Shown: positions 24,554 through 36,126, counted from the stretch's first letter. The stretch: DNA of 64,000 bases from Burkholderiales bacterium (GCA_020355165.1 CP070661.1:1-64000); one strand, 5' to 3'. Numbers and translations: made by a program. The notes: generated by a model from the sequence alone, not told the origin.

Positions 24554-25666
24554 TCAGCGCGCCACCTTCACCGCGAAGCGGCGGTTGCCGAAGCTGCCGC
24601 GGTACGGCGCGAAGCGGCCGGCAATGGCGGTGGCGCAGTGCGGGCAGCGGCCGTCGTCGGTCAGCTCGTAGCGCACGATGCGGTGCCAGTCGCGCTCGAT
24701 CAGCGCCGCGTGGCAGCGCGGGCAGAAGGTCGTGCCGCCTTCGCGGTCGTGCACGTTGCCGGTGTAGACGTGCTGCAAGCCCTCTTCCAGCGCGATGCGC
24801 CGCGCACGCGCCAGCGTCGACGCCGGCGTGTGCGGCAGGTCGTCCATCTTGTAGTCCGGGTGGAAGGCGGTGAAGTGCAGCGGCACGTCGGGCTTCAGTT
24901 CCCTGGCGATCCACCGGCACATGTCGCGGATCTCGCCGTCGGAGTCGTTCCTGGTCGGGATCAGCAGCGTGGTGATCTCGGTCCACACGTTCGTCTCGTG
25001 CACCAGGTACTGCAGCGTCTGCAGCACCGGCGCCAGGTGCGCGCCGGTCAGCCTGAAGTAGAACTCCTCGGTGAACGCCTTCAGGTCGACGTTGGCGGCG
25101 TCGATCTGCGCGTAGAACTCGGCGCGCGGCTCGGCGTGGATGTAGCCGGCCGTCACCGCCACGTTGGCCAGGCCGCGCGCGCGGCAGGCGATCGCGGTGT
25201 CGATCGCGTACTCGGCGAAGATCACCGGGTCGTTGTACGTGTAGGCGACGCTGCGGCAGCCGGAGGCGAGCGCGGCCTCGGCGATCGCCGTCGGCGAGGC
25301 CGCATCCATCAGCCGGTCCATCTCGGTCGACTTCGAGATGTCCCAGTTCTGGCAGAACTTGCAGGCCAGGTTGCAGCCGGCGGTGCCGAAGCTGAACACC
25401 GACGAGCCGGGGTAGAAGTGGGCGAGCGGCTTCTTCTCGATCGGGTCGACGCAGAAACCCGACGAGCGGCCGTAGGTGGTGAGCACCATGGCGTCGCCTT
25501 CGCGCTTGCGCACGAAGCACAGGCCGCGCTGGCCGTCGTGCAGCTTGCAGTCGCGCGGGCACAGGTCGCACTGGATGCGGCCGTCGTCAAGCAGGTGCCA
25601 CCAGCGTGCCGGGTGGTGCTCGTCCGGCTGCTGGCCGGCGTCTCGTTTGGTGACGGCGGGATTCAT
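24554..25666 (-). CDS. amrS: AmmeMemoRadiSam system radical SAM enzyme
   Basis: A 370-residue radical SAM protein of the AmrS (PflA-related) type. The 4Fe-4S motif is Cys98-Cys102-Cys105 in AGCNLACKFCQNW. An N-terminal Cys cluster (Cys33, Cys36, Cys40, Cys50) and two C-terminal CxxC pairs (TFCPRCH, GRCPHC) suggest extra metal binding. Other radical SAM landmarks are GTAGC and VAYTYNDPVIFAEYA. The AmmeMemoRadiSam set (AMMECR1 + Memo + radical SAM) co-occurs widely, and I know no settled reaction for it. Its ATG overlaps the stop of amrBA (ATGA at 25663-25666), so the two are translationally coupled. Confidence 0.93.
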   Translation of the reverse strand: MNPAVTKRDAGQQPDEHHPARWWHLLDDGRIQCDLCPRDCKLHDGQRGLCFVRKREGDAMVLTTYGRSSGFCVDPIEKKPLAHFYPGSSVFSFGTAGCNLACKFCQNWDISKSTEMDRLMDAASPTAIAEAALASGCRSVAYTYNDPVIFAEYAIDTAIACRARGLANVAVTAGYIHAEPRAEFYAQIDAANVDLKAFTEEFYFRLTGAHLAPVLQTLQYLVHETNVWTEITTLLIPTRNDSDGEIRDMCRWIARELKPDVPLHFTAFHPDYKMDDLPHTPASTLARARRIALEEGLQHVYTGNVHDREGGTTFCPRCHAALIERDWHRIVRYELTDDGRCPHCATAIAGRFAPYRGSFGNRRFAVKVAR

Positions 25667-27060
25667 GCGATCTGGTTCTCGGCGAACTTCTCGACCGTGT
25701 AGCGGGAGAAGCGCAGCTCGTCGGACCAGAAGTCGCGCGGCAGGCCGGCCTTGCGCTTCAGCTCGTCGACGAACTCGCGCGCGCCCGGCAGCATCTCCCA
25801 CACCTGCGGCAGGAAGGTGCTGTGGCGACCGCCCAGTTCGAGGATCAGCCCGTCGACCCCGGCGCGCAGCTGCGTGTGCAGGTCGTACTCGCTCGCCGCC
25901 GGCAGCGGCAAGGCGGCCGACAGCAGCGAGACCTCGACGTCGATCTCGCCGTACTCGGAGGCGCGCAGCGGCGCGAAGCGCGGGTCGTCGAAGGCCGCCG
26001 CCACCGCGTTGGCGCGCACGTCGGCGCCGAGCGGGCGCCGCGCCTGCAGCGAGCCGATGCAGCCGCGCAGCCCGCCGCAGCTGCGCAGCGTCACGAAGGT
26101 GGCGCCCGGACGTTGCAGGAATGCCCGCTCCGGTGCCGGGTGCGCGGCCAGGCGCAGCGCCTCGGCAATCGCCGAGCGGGCGTGCGCGAGCAGCACGCGG
26201 CCCCTGTCGGCAGCCTCGTCGACCCCGGCGCCGGCGAGCGCCTCGGCGGGCGCCGGCGGCCGCAAGGCGATGGCCGCGTAGCCGACCACGCGGCGACGGT
26301 CGCCGGCGGTGTCGCCCGAATTGCGCAGGTCGAGCAGCTCGGCCTGCAGCCCCTGCCGCCGCGCGGCGAGCAGCAGGCCGTTGATCGGCGTGGCGCCGCA
26401 GGCGCGCTCGTGGTCGAGCTCGACGTCGAGCGACAGCAGGTGCTCGACCGTGTCCTGGTCGACGTGCCGCGCGGTGTCGTAGGGCAGGTAGTGCGACAGG
26501 TCGGAGCTGACGACGATCAGCGTTTCCTCGCCGCCCCACAGCCGCCCGAGCACGGCCGCGACCTCCTCGGCAGTCGCGTCGCCGACCGCCAGCGGAACCA
26601 GCGAGAACTCGCCGAGCAGCCGTTGCAGGAACGGCAGATGGACCTCCAGCGAATGCTCGGCGGCGTGCGCCGGCGGGCTTTCGACGACCTGCGGCAGGTC
26701 GCGCAGCGCGGCGACCGCCTGAGCATCGACCTCGACGGTACCGAGCGGCGTGGCAAAGCGGTCCGTTCCCGGCAGCGCCAGCCCCCGCACCGGCACCCGG
26801 TGCACCGGGCCGAGCAGCACCACGCGGCGGATGCGGCCGCGCTGCGAGCGGAGCTGCGCATAGGCGCTTGCCGCGATCGGCCCGGAATAGACGTAGCCGG
26901 CGTGGGGGGCGATCAGCGCCTTCGGCGCCGGCGCGCGCTCGCGAGCCGCCGACGCGGCGAGCAGATCGTCGACCTGACGGGTGAGTTCGGAGGCGGATGC
27001 GGGGTAGAACATCCCCGCCACCGCGGCCGGTCTCGTCGCCGGCTCGTTCATTGACGTCAT
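25663..27060 (-). CDS. amrB: Fused AmmeMemoRadiSam proteins B (Memo) and A (AMMECR1)
   Basis: A 465-residue two-domain fusion. The Memo domain (about 1-265) contains APHAGYVYSG (His53), GPVHR (His87), HSLEVHLPF, VVSSDLSHYLPYD and Cys221 (ACGATP), matching the metal/dioxygenase-like site of Memo proteins. The AMMECR1 domain (about 285-465) has the diagnostic LRGCIG (331-336) and the DPRFAPLRASEYGEIDVEVSLL block. The two proteins are separate in many genomes, so the fusion is itself evidence that they act together. GGAGG lies 5 bases before the ATG. The downstream amrS overlaps by 4 bp. Confidence 0.93.
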   Translation of the reverse strand: MTSMNEPATRPAAVAGMFYPASASELTRQVDDLLAASAARERAPAPKALIAPHAGYVYSGPIAASAYAQLRSQRGRIRRVVLLGPVHRVPVRGLALPGTDRFATPLGTVEVDAQAVAALRDLPQVVESPPAHAAEHSLEVHLPFLQRLLGEFSLVPLAVGDATAEEVAAVLGRLWGGEETLIVVSSDLSHYLPYDTARHVDQDTVEHLLSLDVELDHERACGATPINGLLLAARRQGLQAELLDLRNSGDTAGDRRRVVGYAAIALRPPAPAEALAGAGVDEAADRGRVLLAHARSAIAEALRLAAHPAPERAFLQRPGATFVTLRSCGGLRGCIGSLQARRPLGADVRANAVAAAFDDPRFAPLRASEYGEIDVEVSLLSAALPLPAASEYDLHTQLRAGVDGLILELGGRHSTFLPQVWEMLPGAREFVDELKRKAGLPRDFWSDELRFSRYTVEKFAENQIA

Positions 27061-27135
27061 CGCGGCCTCCGGAGGGTCCGCAGCGGATAAACCTTACCCG
27101 TCGAACATGGGAACGATCCGACCCAGATCAAGGCT

Positions 27136-27167
27136 CGCCGGCCGCAGCGCGGCGGTTGCGGCCGGCG
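27136..27167 (-). terminator. 10-bp perfect hairpin downstream of metH
   Basis: CGCCGGCCGC (27136-27145) and GCGGCCGGCG (27158-27167) pair perfectly over a 12-nt loop, 47-78 bases after the metH stop on the minus strand and upstream of amrB. It could terminate metH transcription, but the following minus-strand sequence has no U-tract. Confidence 0.4.
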
Positions 27168-27213
27168 GCGGCGTCGGGCCAGCGGCGGCGGCTCGAGTGT
27201 GGCGCGCCCGGCC

Positions 27214-30930
<3,717 letters not shown>

Positions 30931-30956
30931 CGGCAGCCTTGCGGTCAGGGGCGGTC

Positions 30957-30962
30957 ATTGTA
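30957..30962 (-). promoter_or_regulatory. Possible -10 element of the metH promoter
   Basis: Read on the minus strand this is TACAAT, five of six for the sigma70 -10, 27 bases before the metH ATG. No good -35 was found 16-18 bp upstream, so it is tentative. Confidence 0.3.
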
Positions 30963-31083
30963 TTGCGCGTCGACTCGCCGCCTGCGGCCGCGCCGGCTGA
31001 TCATCGCCGGTCATTTGCATATGCGTTCTCGTTACGGCGGGCCCGGCCGCCGCTGTCGATAATCGGCGGCCCGGGAGCCCGAA

Positions 31084-31473
31084 ATGAAGCACCTCACGCC
31101 ACAGCAAGCCCACGACCTGCTGCAGGCCAACCCCAACGCGCTGCTGATCGACTGCCGCACGGAGATCGAGCACTACTACGTCGGCCATCCGGTCGGCGCG
31201 ATCAACATCGAGTGGAACACGGCGCCGGACTTCGAGGTCAATCCGCATTTCGCCGACGAGGTGCTGCGCATGGCCGGCCGCAAGGAGCGTCCGATCGTGC
31301 TGATCTGCCGCAGCGGCAAGCGCACGCTCGACGCCGGCGCCGCGCTCGAGGCGCACGGTTTCACCGACGTCGCCAACGTGCTCGAGGGCTTCGAGGGCGA
31401 ACTCGATCGCGACCATCACCGCGGCACCATCGGCGGCTGGCGCAGGCACGGCCTGCCCTGGCGGCAGGTCTGA
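31084..31473 (+). CDS. Rhodanese-like domain protein
   Basis: A 129-residue single-domain rhodanese. The active-site loop is CRSGKRT with the catalytic Cys75 (ICRSGKRT), preceded by LLIDCRTEIEHYYVGHPVGA with the conserved Asp and the GHxxGA turn. Such small cytoplasmic proteins transfer sulfane sulfur from thiosulfate or persulfides to cyanide or to protein acceptors. There is no signal peptide. It stands alone between metH (divergent) and an MFS carrier, and the physiological acceptor is not indicated. Confidence 0.93.
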   Translation: MKHLTPQQAHDLLQANPNALLIDCRTEIEHYYVGHPVGAINIEWNTAPDFEVNPHFADEVLRMAGRKERPIVLICRSGKRTLDAGAALEAHGFTDVANVLEGFEGELDRDHHRGTIGGWRRHGLPWRQV

Positions 31474-31705
31474 CGCCGCTGCGCCGCTGCACGTTCGGCG
31501 GCGCCGCGCGCGACCGCGGCCGATGGTCGCCCCGGCGCGCGCACGGCGAGCGGCCTGGAACTCGACACTCGGGTCGCTGGCTTGCGGCCAGGCGCCGGTC
31601 GATGGCGACCTCGAGCTCTCGTTCGGCCGCTCCGGCACGGCCCGACAGTCGCTGCACTCTAGAATGAGCGCTGGTTCCTGACGGCCCGTCGCGCTTTGCC
31701 CTGAA

Positions 31706-32971
31706 ATGCAGCCTCCACCGCTGCGGTTGTCGGCGCTGATGTGGGGCCTGGCGGCTGCGTTCTACCTGTTCGGTTTCTTCCAACGCATCACGCCGGCATC
31801 GCTGGCGCCCGACCTGATGCGCGACTTCGCGCTGTCGGCCGCCGGGCTGGGCAACCTGTCGGCCTTCTACTACTACGCTTATGCCGCCGTGCAGGTGCCG
31901 ACCGGCATGGTGGTGGACCGCCTCGGGCCGAGCCGCATGTTCCTGGCCGGCGCCATCGTCGCCGGCGCCGGCAGCCTGATCTTCGCCTGGGCCGAGACGG
32001 CCATCGTCGCCGGACTCGGGCGGGCGCTGATCGGCGCCGCCCATGGCGTGGCCTGGGTGTCGATGCTCAAACTCGTCACGCACTGGTTCGCGCCGGCGCG
32101 CTTCGCCACCCTGTCGGGCCTGTCGCTGGCGGTCGGCACGCTGGGCGCGGTGCTGGCCGGCCCGCCGTTGCGGCTGCTTGCCGATGCCTTGGGCTGGCGC
32201 AGCATCATCGCCACGTCGGGCGTGCTGGCGCTGGGGCTGGCGCTGGCGATCGGACTGCTGATGCGCGACGACCCGGTCGAGCGCGGCTTCGCCAGCCACC
32301 TGCCGGGCGCCGCACGCGACGCGCCGCGGGCCTCGATCGGCGCCGATCTGCGCGCGATCCTCCGTTATCCGAATCCATGGCGGCTGGCGCTGGTGAACTC
32401 GGGCGTGTGCGGTGCCTTCCTCGCCTTCACCGGCTTGTGGGGCGTGCCGCTGCTGTCGCAGGTGCACGGGATCAGCGTCGCGCAGGCCTCGCTGATCACG
32501 GCGGGCATGCTGGTGCTGTTCGCCGCCGGCGGGCCGCTGTTCGGTCTCTGGTCGGACCGTCTGCAGCGCCGCAAGCTGCCGTTTCTGGTCGGCGCGGCGG
32601 TGATGCTGGCGGGTTTTGCCGTGCTCACCGCGGCGCCGACCGCGCCGCTGGCCCTGCTGGTGCCGCTGCTGCTGGCCGCCAGCTTCGGCGCCGGCGCCAT
32701 GGTGCTGTCGTTCGGTTTCGCCAAGGAGTCGGCGCCGCTTCGCCTGCAGGGCACGGCCACCGGCGTGGTCAATGCGGGAGTGATGGTCGGCGCGCTGGTG
32801 CAGATGCCGGTGGTCGGCCTGATCCTCGACGCGCGCTGGCAGGGAGCGGTCGTCGGCGGCGTTCGCCAGTACGACGTCGGCGCATTCCAAGCCGGGCTCT
32901 TCTTCCTGCTGGTCTGGCTCGCGGCAGCGATCCTGCTGCTGGCGGTGACCCGCGAGCAGCGCCGCGCCTAG
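31706..32971 (+). CDS. Major facilitator superfamily transporter
   Basis: A 421-residue inner-membrane protein with about 12 hydrophobic segments. The MFS loop 2-3 motif appears as GMVVDRLGPSRMF (the usual GxxxDRxGRR form), and its N-terminal GLAAAFYLFGFFQRITPASLAPDLMRDFALS is typical of the nitrate/nitrite- and hexuronate-like porters annotated simply as MFS in betaproteobacteria. The substrate is unknown. A weak TAGAAT -10-like hexamer lies at 31660-31665. The gene is convergent with the DUF3567 gene, 12 bp away, and forms no obvious operon. Confidence 0.9.
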   Translation: MQPPPLRLSALMWGLAAAFYLFGFFQRITPASLAPDLMRDFALSAAGLGNLSAFYYYAYAAVQVPTGMVVDRLGPSRMFLAGAIVAGAGSLIFAWAETAIVAGLGRALIGAAHGVAWVSMLKLVTHWFAPARFATLSGLSLAVGTLGAVLAGPPLRLLADALGWRSIIATSGVLALGLALAIGLLMRDDPVERGFASHLPGAARDAPRASIGADLRAILRYPNPWRLALVNSGVCGAFLAFTGLWGVPLLSQVHGISVAQASLITAGMLVLFAAGGPLFGLWSDRLQRRKLPFLVGAAVMLAGFAVLTAAPTAPLALLVPLLLAASFGAGAMVLSFGFAKESAPLRLQGTATGVVNAGVMVGALVQMPVVGLILDARWQGAVVGGVRQYDVGAFQAGLFFLLVWLAAAILLLAVTREQRRA

Positions 32972-32983
32972 CGTCGGCAGGCC

Positions 32984-33241
32984 CTAGTGCAGCGCGACCG
33001 GCGTGGTCATCACGCCGGTGTAGGCGGCAAGGAAGTCGTCGAGATCCTCGGCCGAGGGCTCGGCGGAAATGAGCTGCTGCACGCTGGTGCGGAACTGCGC
33101 CGCATCGCGCCCGCCGAGGAAGATCTCGCGGCGCAGCGTCTTGTCCATGATCTCGAAGCCGCCGGCCGGATGCTCGCCTTCGGCACCGAAGTCGGTGAAC
33201 TCGACGACACAGAACAGCGGGCTGTTGTAGATGGTTTGCAT
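32984..33241 (-). CDS. DUF3567 family protein
   Basis: An 85-residue protein of the DUF3567 family. Its pattern is diagnostic: MQTIYNSPLFCVVEFTDF, then GGFEIMDKTLRREIFLGG, an acidic helix (FRTSVQQLISAEPSAEDLDDFLAAY) and the terminal MTTPVALH. I know this family only from betaproteobacteria, so it is a useful taxonomic marker. Its function is unknown. The ATG at 33241 is preceded by CAGGT. A 24-bp perfect inverted repeat lies 54-77 bp upstream and may regulate it. Confidence 0.9.
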   Translation of the reverse strand: MQTIYNSPLFCVVEFTDFGAEGEHPAGGFEIMDKTLRREIFLGGRDAAQFRTSVQQLISAEPSAEDLDDFLAAYTGVMTTPVALH

Positions 33242-33294
33242 GCTTGACCTGAAACGCTCCGGCGGCCGGTTGCGATGACCGCCGGTTGCTTCCA

Positions 33295-33318
33295 ATATCG
33301 GCGCCCGCTCGCCGATAT
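33295..33318. promoter_or_regulatory. 24-bp perfect inverted repeat upstream of the DUF3567 gene
   Basis: ATATCGGCG (33295-33303) and CGCCGATAT (33310-33318) are perfect complements with a 6-bp spacer. They lie in the 164-bp gap between the pcaD-like stop and the DUF3567 start. It may be an operator or an intercistronic hairpin, and there is no U-tract on the minus strand. The right arm runs into GATATCAAGCCCC, which recurs at 51860-51872. Confidence 0.5.
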
Positions 33319-33380
33319 CAAGCCCCGGCAGCATCGCCGGCAGCGCTCAGGGGTATTGACGGCGTGGCCAGCCAGCCGCG

Positions 33381-33412
33381 CCGGCGGCGTCAGGGGTCGG
33401 CGGCGTCAGGGG
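33381..33412. repeat. 16-bp tandem direct repeat over the pcaD-like stop codon
   Basis: CGGCGGCGTCAGGGGT (33381-33396) is followed directly by CGGCGGCGTCAGGGGC (33397-33412), with a partial third copy to 33420. The minus-strand stop codon of the hydrolase (33406-33408) lies in the second unit, so the repeat was probably made by slippage at the gene end. Confidence 0.6.
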
Positions 33413-34209
33413 CCGGCGGCGAGGAACTGGCGCAGCGTCGCGTTGAAGTCGGCCGGTTGCTCGACGTTCGACAGGTGGCCAGCACCTTGGATGCGCTGCA
33501 GCCTCGCCTGCGGGATGTGCAGCAGCAGCTGCTCCGCATAGGCGAAGGGAACGACGCGGTCGTCTTCAGCGGCCACCACCAGCACCGGGCAGGTGATCGC
33601 GGCAAGCCGCGTGGTCAGGTCGGCGCGCGACATCGCCGCGATCGCTCCGGCGTAGCCGTCGACCGGGGTGCGCCGCAGTACCTGCACCGAGCGGGCGATG
33701 TCAGCGGCGCGGGTGGCGAAGAAGCCGGCGGTGAACCAGCCGCTGATCGTGGCGTCGATGATGGCGTTCATGCCGAGCGGCGAGCGCACGGCGGCGATCC
33801 GGCTCGCCCAGACCGGTTGCATCTGCGGCGAGAAGCGGCAGGCCGCGCCGGCCAGCGTCAGCGAGGCGATGCGCAGCGGCGTGCGGATCGCTGCCAGCTG
33901 GCCGACCATCGCGCCGAGCGACAGGCCGATGAAGTGGCAGCGCCGGATCGACAGGTGGTCGAGCAGCGCGCGCAGATCGTCGGCCATCTGCTGCAGCGTG
34001 TAGTCGCCGCGCGGCGCCTCGCTGGCGCCGTGCCCGCGCAGGTCGTAGCGCAGGATGTTGCAGGCGCGGCCGAATGCCGCCACCTGCGCGTCCCACATCG
34101 AATGATCATGGCCAAGCGCATGCGCGAACACCAGCCAGGGCCGCGTCGCCGCCAGGTCGCCGTCGACGCGGTAGGCGATGTCGATGCCGTTCAGCCGCGC
34201 ATGCTCCAT
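33406..34209 (-). CDS. 3-oxoadipate enol-lactonase-like alpha/beta hydrolase
   Basis: A 267-residue alpha/beta hydrolase resembling PcaD. The nucleophile lies in FIGLSLGAMVGQLAA, the acid in VVAAEDDRVVPF, and the base in IQGAGHLSNVEQP. The N-terminal LNGIDIAYRVDG and LRYDLRGHGASEAP are typical of enol-lactonases that open beta-ketoadipate enol-lactone in protocatechuate/catechol catabolism. No other pca genes are nearby, so the specific role is uncertain. The ATG follows the stop of the upstream GCPCC protein immediately (34209/34210), so the two are cotranslated. Confidence 0.82.
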   Translation of the reverse strand: MEHARLNGIDIAYRVDGDLAATRPWLVFAHALGHDHSMWDAQVAAFGRACNILRYDLRGHGASEAPRGDYTLQQMADDLRALLDHLSIRRCHFIGLSLGAMVGQLAAIRTPLRIASLTLAGAACRFSPQMQPVWASRIAAVRSPLGMNAIIDATISGWFTAGFFATRAADIARSVQVLRRTPVDGYAGAIAAMSRADLTTRLAAITCPVLVVAAEDDRVVPFAYAEQLLLHIPQARLQRIQGAGHLSNVEQPADFNATLRQFLAAGP

Positions 34210-34578
34210 TCAGTCTTCGACCTCGAAAGGCACGCCCAGTTCGCCGCTGCCGAGCAGGCGCCGCAGGCGCGGCAGGTGCTCGTCGCTGGCCAGCAGCAGC
34301 AGCATGGCCTCGGGGCGGAGGCTGCGTAGCGTACGCGCTAGCGCGACGCGCAGCGCCACCAGGCCGGTGCAGCAGGGACAGCCGGCGCCCAGTCCGACCA
34401 GCGGCACGCCATCCGCTGCGCTGCGGTCGAACAGCGCGCCCTCGACCAGCACCGCGCGACGGCGCGGCGAGCCGGCGGCGGGCGAGCGCAGCCAGGCGTC
34501 GATCGCCAGCTGGCGCGCCGGCACGGTCGCAGCGACCCGCACGGTGACCGACAGGCGGCCCGGCGACAGCGCCGTCAC
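34210..34578 (-). CDS. Small protein with G3E-GTPase-like GCPCC motif, coupled to trkH
   Basis: A 122-residue protein starting at a GTG whose last bases overlap the trkH stop (GTGA, 34575-34578), a classic translational-coupling arrangement. Residues 59-90 (PLVGLGAGCPCCTGLVALRV and the following helix) resemble the region of CobW/COG0523 (G3E) GTPases around their metal-binding GCxCC motif. The pattern of strand, GCPCC, helix and the strand AMLLLLASDEH fits too. There is no Walker A or other P-loop, so it should not hydrolyse GTP. It might bind zinc or a related metal or be a degenerate metallochaperone domain. Function is unknown. Confidence 0.68.
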   Translation of the reverse strand: MTALSPGRLSVTVRVAATVPARQLAIDAWLRSPAAGSPRRRAVLVEGALFDRSAADGVPLVGLGAGCPCCTGLVALRVALARTLRSLRPEAMLLLLASDEHLPRLRRLLGSGELGVPFEVED

Positions 34579-36044
34579 TTGCGCCAGAAGGCAGGGGTGA
34601 ACAGCACCAGCACCGACATCAGCTCGAGCCTGCCGATCATCATGGCGAAGGCGCAGACCCAGGTCTCGAAATCGGTCAGCACGGCGTAGTTGGACACCGG
34701 GCCCACCTGGTTCAGCCCCGGGCCGATGTTGTTCAGGCAGGCGACGACGGCGGTGAAGGCGGTGACCACGTCGAGCCCGGAGACCAGCAGCAGGAAGGTC
34801 AGCCAGGTCAGCGCCGCGCCGTAGATCAGCATGAAGGCGAGCACGGCGAAGATCACGTTGTTCTCGATGACGCGGCCATTGACGGTCACCGGAGCGATCG
34901 AGCGCGGGTGCAGGATGCGCACGAACTCCCGCCGCGCCTGCTTCAGCAGGATCAGCGCGCGGATCATCTTGACGCCGCCGCCAGTGGAGCCGGCGCAGGT
35001 GGCGAAGCCGGCGAGGAACAGCATCATGATCGGCGCGACGATCGGCCACTGGTTGTAGTCGGTGCTGGCGTAGCCGGTGGTGGTGATGATCGACACGCCG
35101 TTGAACAGCGCGTAGCGCAGCGAGGTCGACCAGTCGGGGTAGACGCCGCGCGCGAACAGGAACACGGTCAGTGCCAGCACCGCCAGCACCAGCACGGTCA
35201 GGAAGCCGCGCACCTCGGGGTCGCGCAGGTAAGCCATCGGCGAGCGGGCGCGCCAGACCGTGAAGTGCAGCGCAAAGTTGATCCCGGCCAGCGTCATGAA
35301 CACGACGGCCACCAGCTCGATCGCCACCGAGTCCCAGCGCGCGAAGCTGTGGTCGTGCGACGAGAAGCCGCCGATCCCCATCGTCGTGCACATGTGCATG
35401 AAGGCGTCCGGCCAGTCCATCCCGGCGGCCCGGTAGGCGAGCAGGCACAGCGCCGACAGGCCGACATAGATCGAGTACAGCAGCTTGGCCGTGTCGGCGA
35501 TGCGCGGCGTGAGCTTGGTCTCCTTCATCGGCCCCGCCGACTCGGCGCGGAAGACCTGCGAGCCGCCGACGCCGAGCAGCGGCAGGATGGCCACCGCCAG
35601 CACGATGATCCCCATGCCGCCGATCCACTGCAGCAGGCAGCGCCAGATGTTGATCGACAGCGGCAGCTCGTTCAGCCCGCTGAGCACGGTGGCGCCGGTG
35701 GTGGTCAGCCCGCTCATCGCCTCGAAGTAGGCGTCGGTGAACGACAGGCCCGGCAGGTGCAGGTACAGCGGCAGCGCTGCGAACGCCGGCAGCACCGTCC
35801 ACACCAGCGTCACCAGCAGGAAGCCGTCGCGCGGCAGCAGTTCGCGCCGGAACGGCCGCGTCGCCCACCACACCGCCGCGCCGCCGAGGAAGCTGATCAG
35901 GAAGGCGGTGTCGTAGTCGACCAGCACCTCCTCGTCGGCGACAAAGGCGACCCCCAGCGGCAGCAGCATGGTGATCGCGAAGATCGCGACCACCGCGCCG
36001 AGCATGTTCAGGACCGGCGCGAGCGAGCGGGCGAACGCGTTCAC
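34575..36044 (-). CDS. trkH: TrkH potassium uptake protein
   Basis: The translocating inner-membrane subunit of the Trk K+ uptake system, about 489 residues. The four selectivity-filter regions are recognisable: SGLTTTGATVL, CTTMGIGGFSSHD, SIITTTGYASTDY and ACLNNIGPGLNQVGP, plus the TrkH block FATCAGSTGGGVKMIR. It needs TrkA, which is encoded 5 kb upstream. The start is uncertain: GTG 36044 is preferred because family members begin with the LAPVLNMLG-like segment. TTG 36056 lies in the U-tract of an upstream terminator-like hairpin, and ATG 36005 would trim the N-terminus. None has a clear ribosome site. Confidence 0.92.
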   Translation of the reverse strand: MNAFARSLAPVLNMLGAVVAIFAITMLLPLGVAFVADEEVLVDYDTAFLISFLGGAAVWWATRPFRRELLPRDGFLLVTLVWTVLPAFAALPLYLHLPGLSFTDAYFEAMSGLTTTGATVLSGLNELPLSINIWRCLLQWIGGMGIIVLAVAILPLLGVGGSQVFRAESAGPMKETKLTPRIADTAKLLYSIYVGLSALCLLAYRAAGMDWPDAFMHMCTTMGIGGFSSHDHSFARWDSVAIELVAVVFMTLAGINFALHFTVWRARSPMAYLRDPEVRGFLTVLVLAVLALTVFLFARGVYPDWSTSLRYALFNGVSIITTTGYASTDYNQWPIVAPIMMLFLAGFATCAGSTGGGVKMIRALILLKQARREFVRILHPRSIAPVTVNGRVIENNVIFAVLAFMLIYGAALTWLTFLLLVSGLDVVTAFTAVVACLNNIGPGLNQVGPVSNYAVLTDFETWVCAFAMMIGRLELMSVLVLFTPAFWRK

Positions 36045-36058
36045 CGGCAGCAACAAGC

Positions 36059-36084
36059 AAAAACGGGCGCCGCGATGCGCCCGT
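36059..36084 (-). terminator. Intrinsic terminator immediately upstream of trkH
   Basis: Read on the minus strand, ACGGGCGC (36084-36077) pairs perfectly with GCGCCCGT (36070-36063) over a 6-nt loop and is followed by TTTTT (36063-36059). This is the best Rho-independent terminator in the window. It ends transcripts of the TRAP-amidase-small-protein run, 15-19 bases before the trkH start. Confidence 0.75.
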
Positions 36085-36126
36085 CGTCCGGAGCACGGCG
36101 GTGCTCCATGTCGCGCCGCCGAGGCC

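Noticed and set aside
31017-31024. GCATATGC palindrome between metH and the rhodanese gene
   Set aside because: It is 8 bp only, with no matching promoter spacing and no second copy in the window. It is too short to support as an operator.
30931-31083. Cobalamin riboswitch upstream of metH
   Set aside because: The upstream gap is only 153 bp, shared with a divergent gene, and lacks the conserved B12-box and multi-stem architecture. I could not support it.
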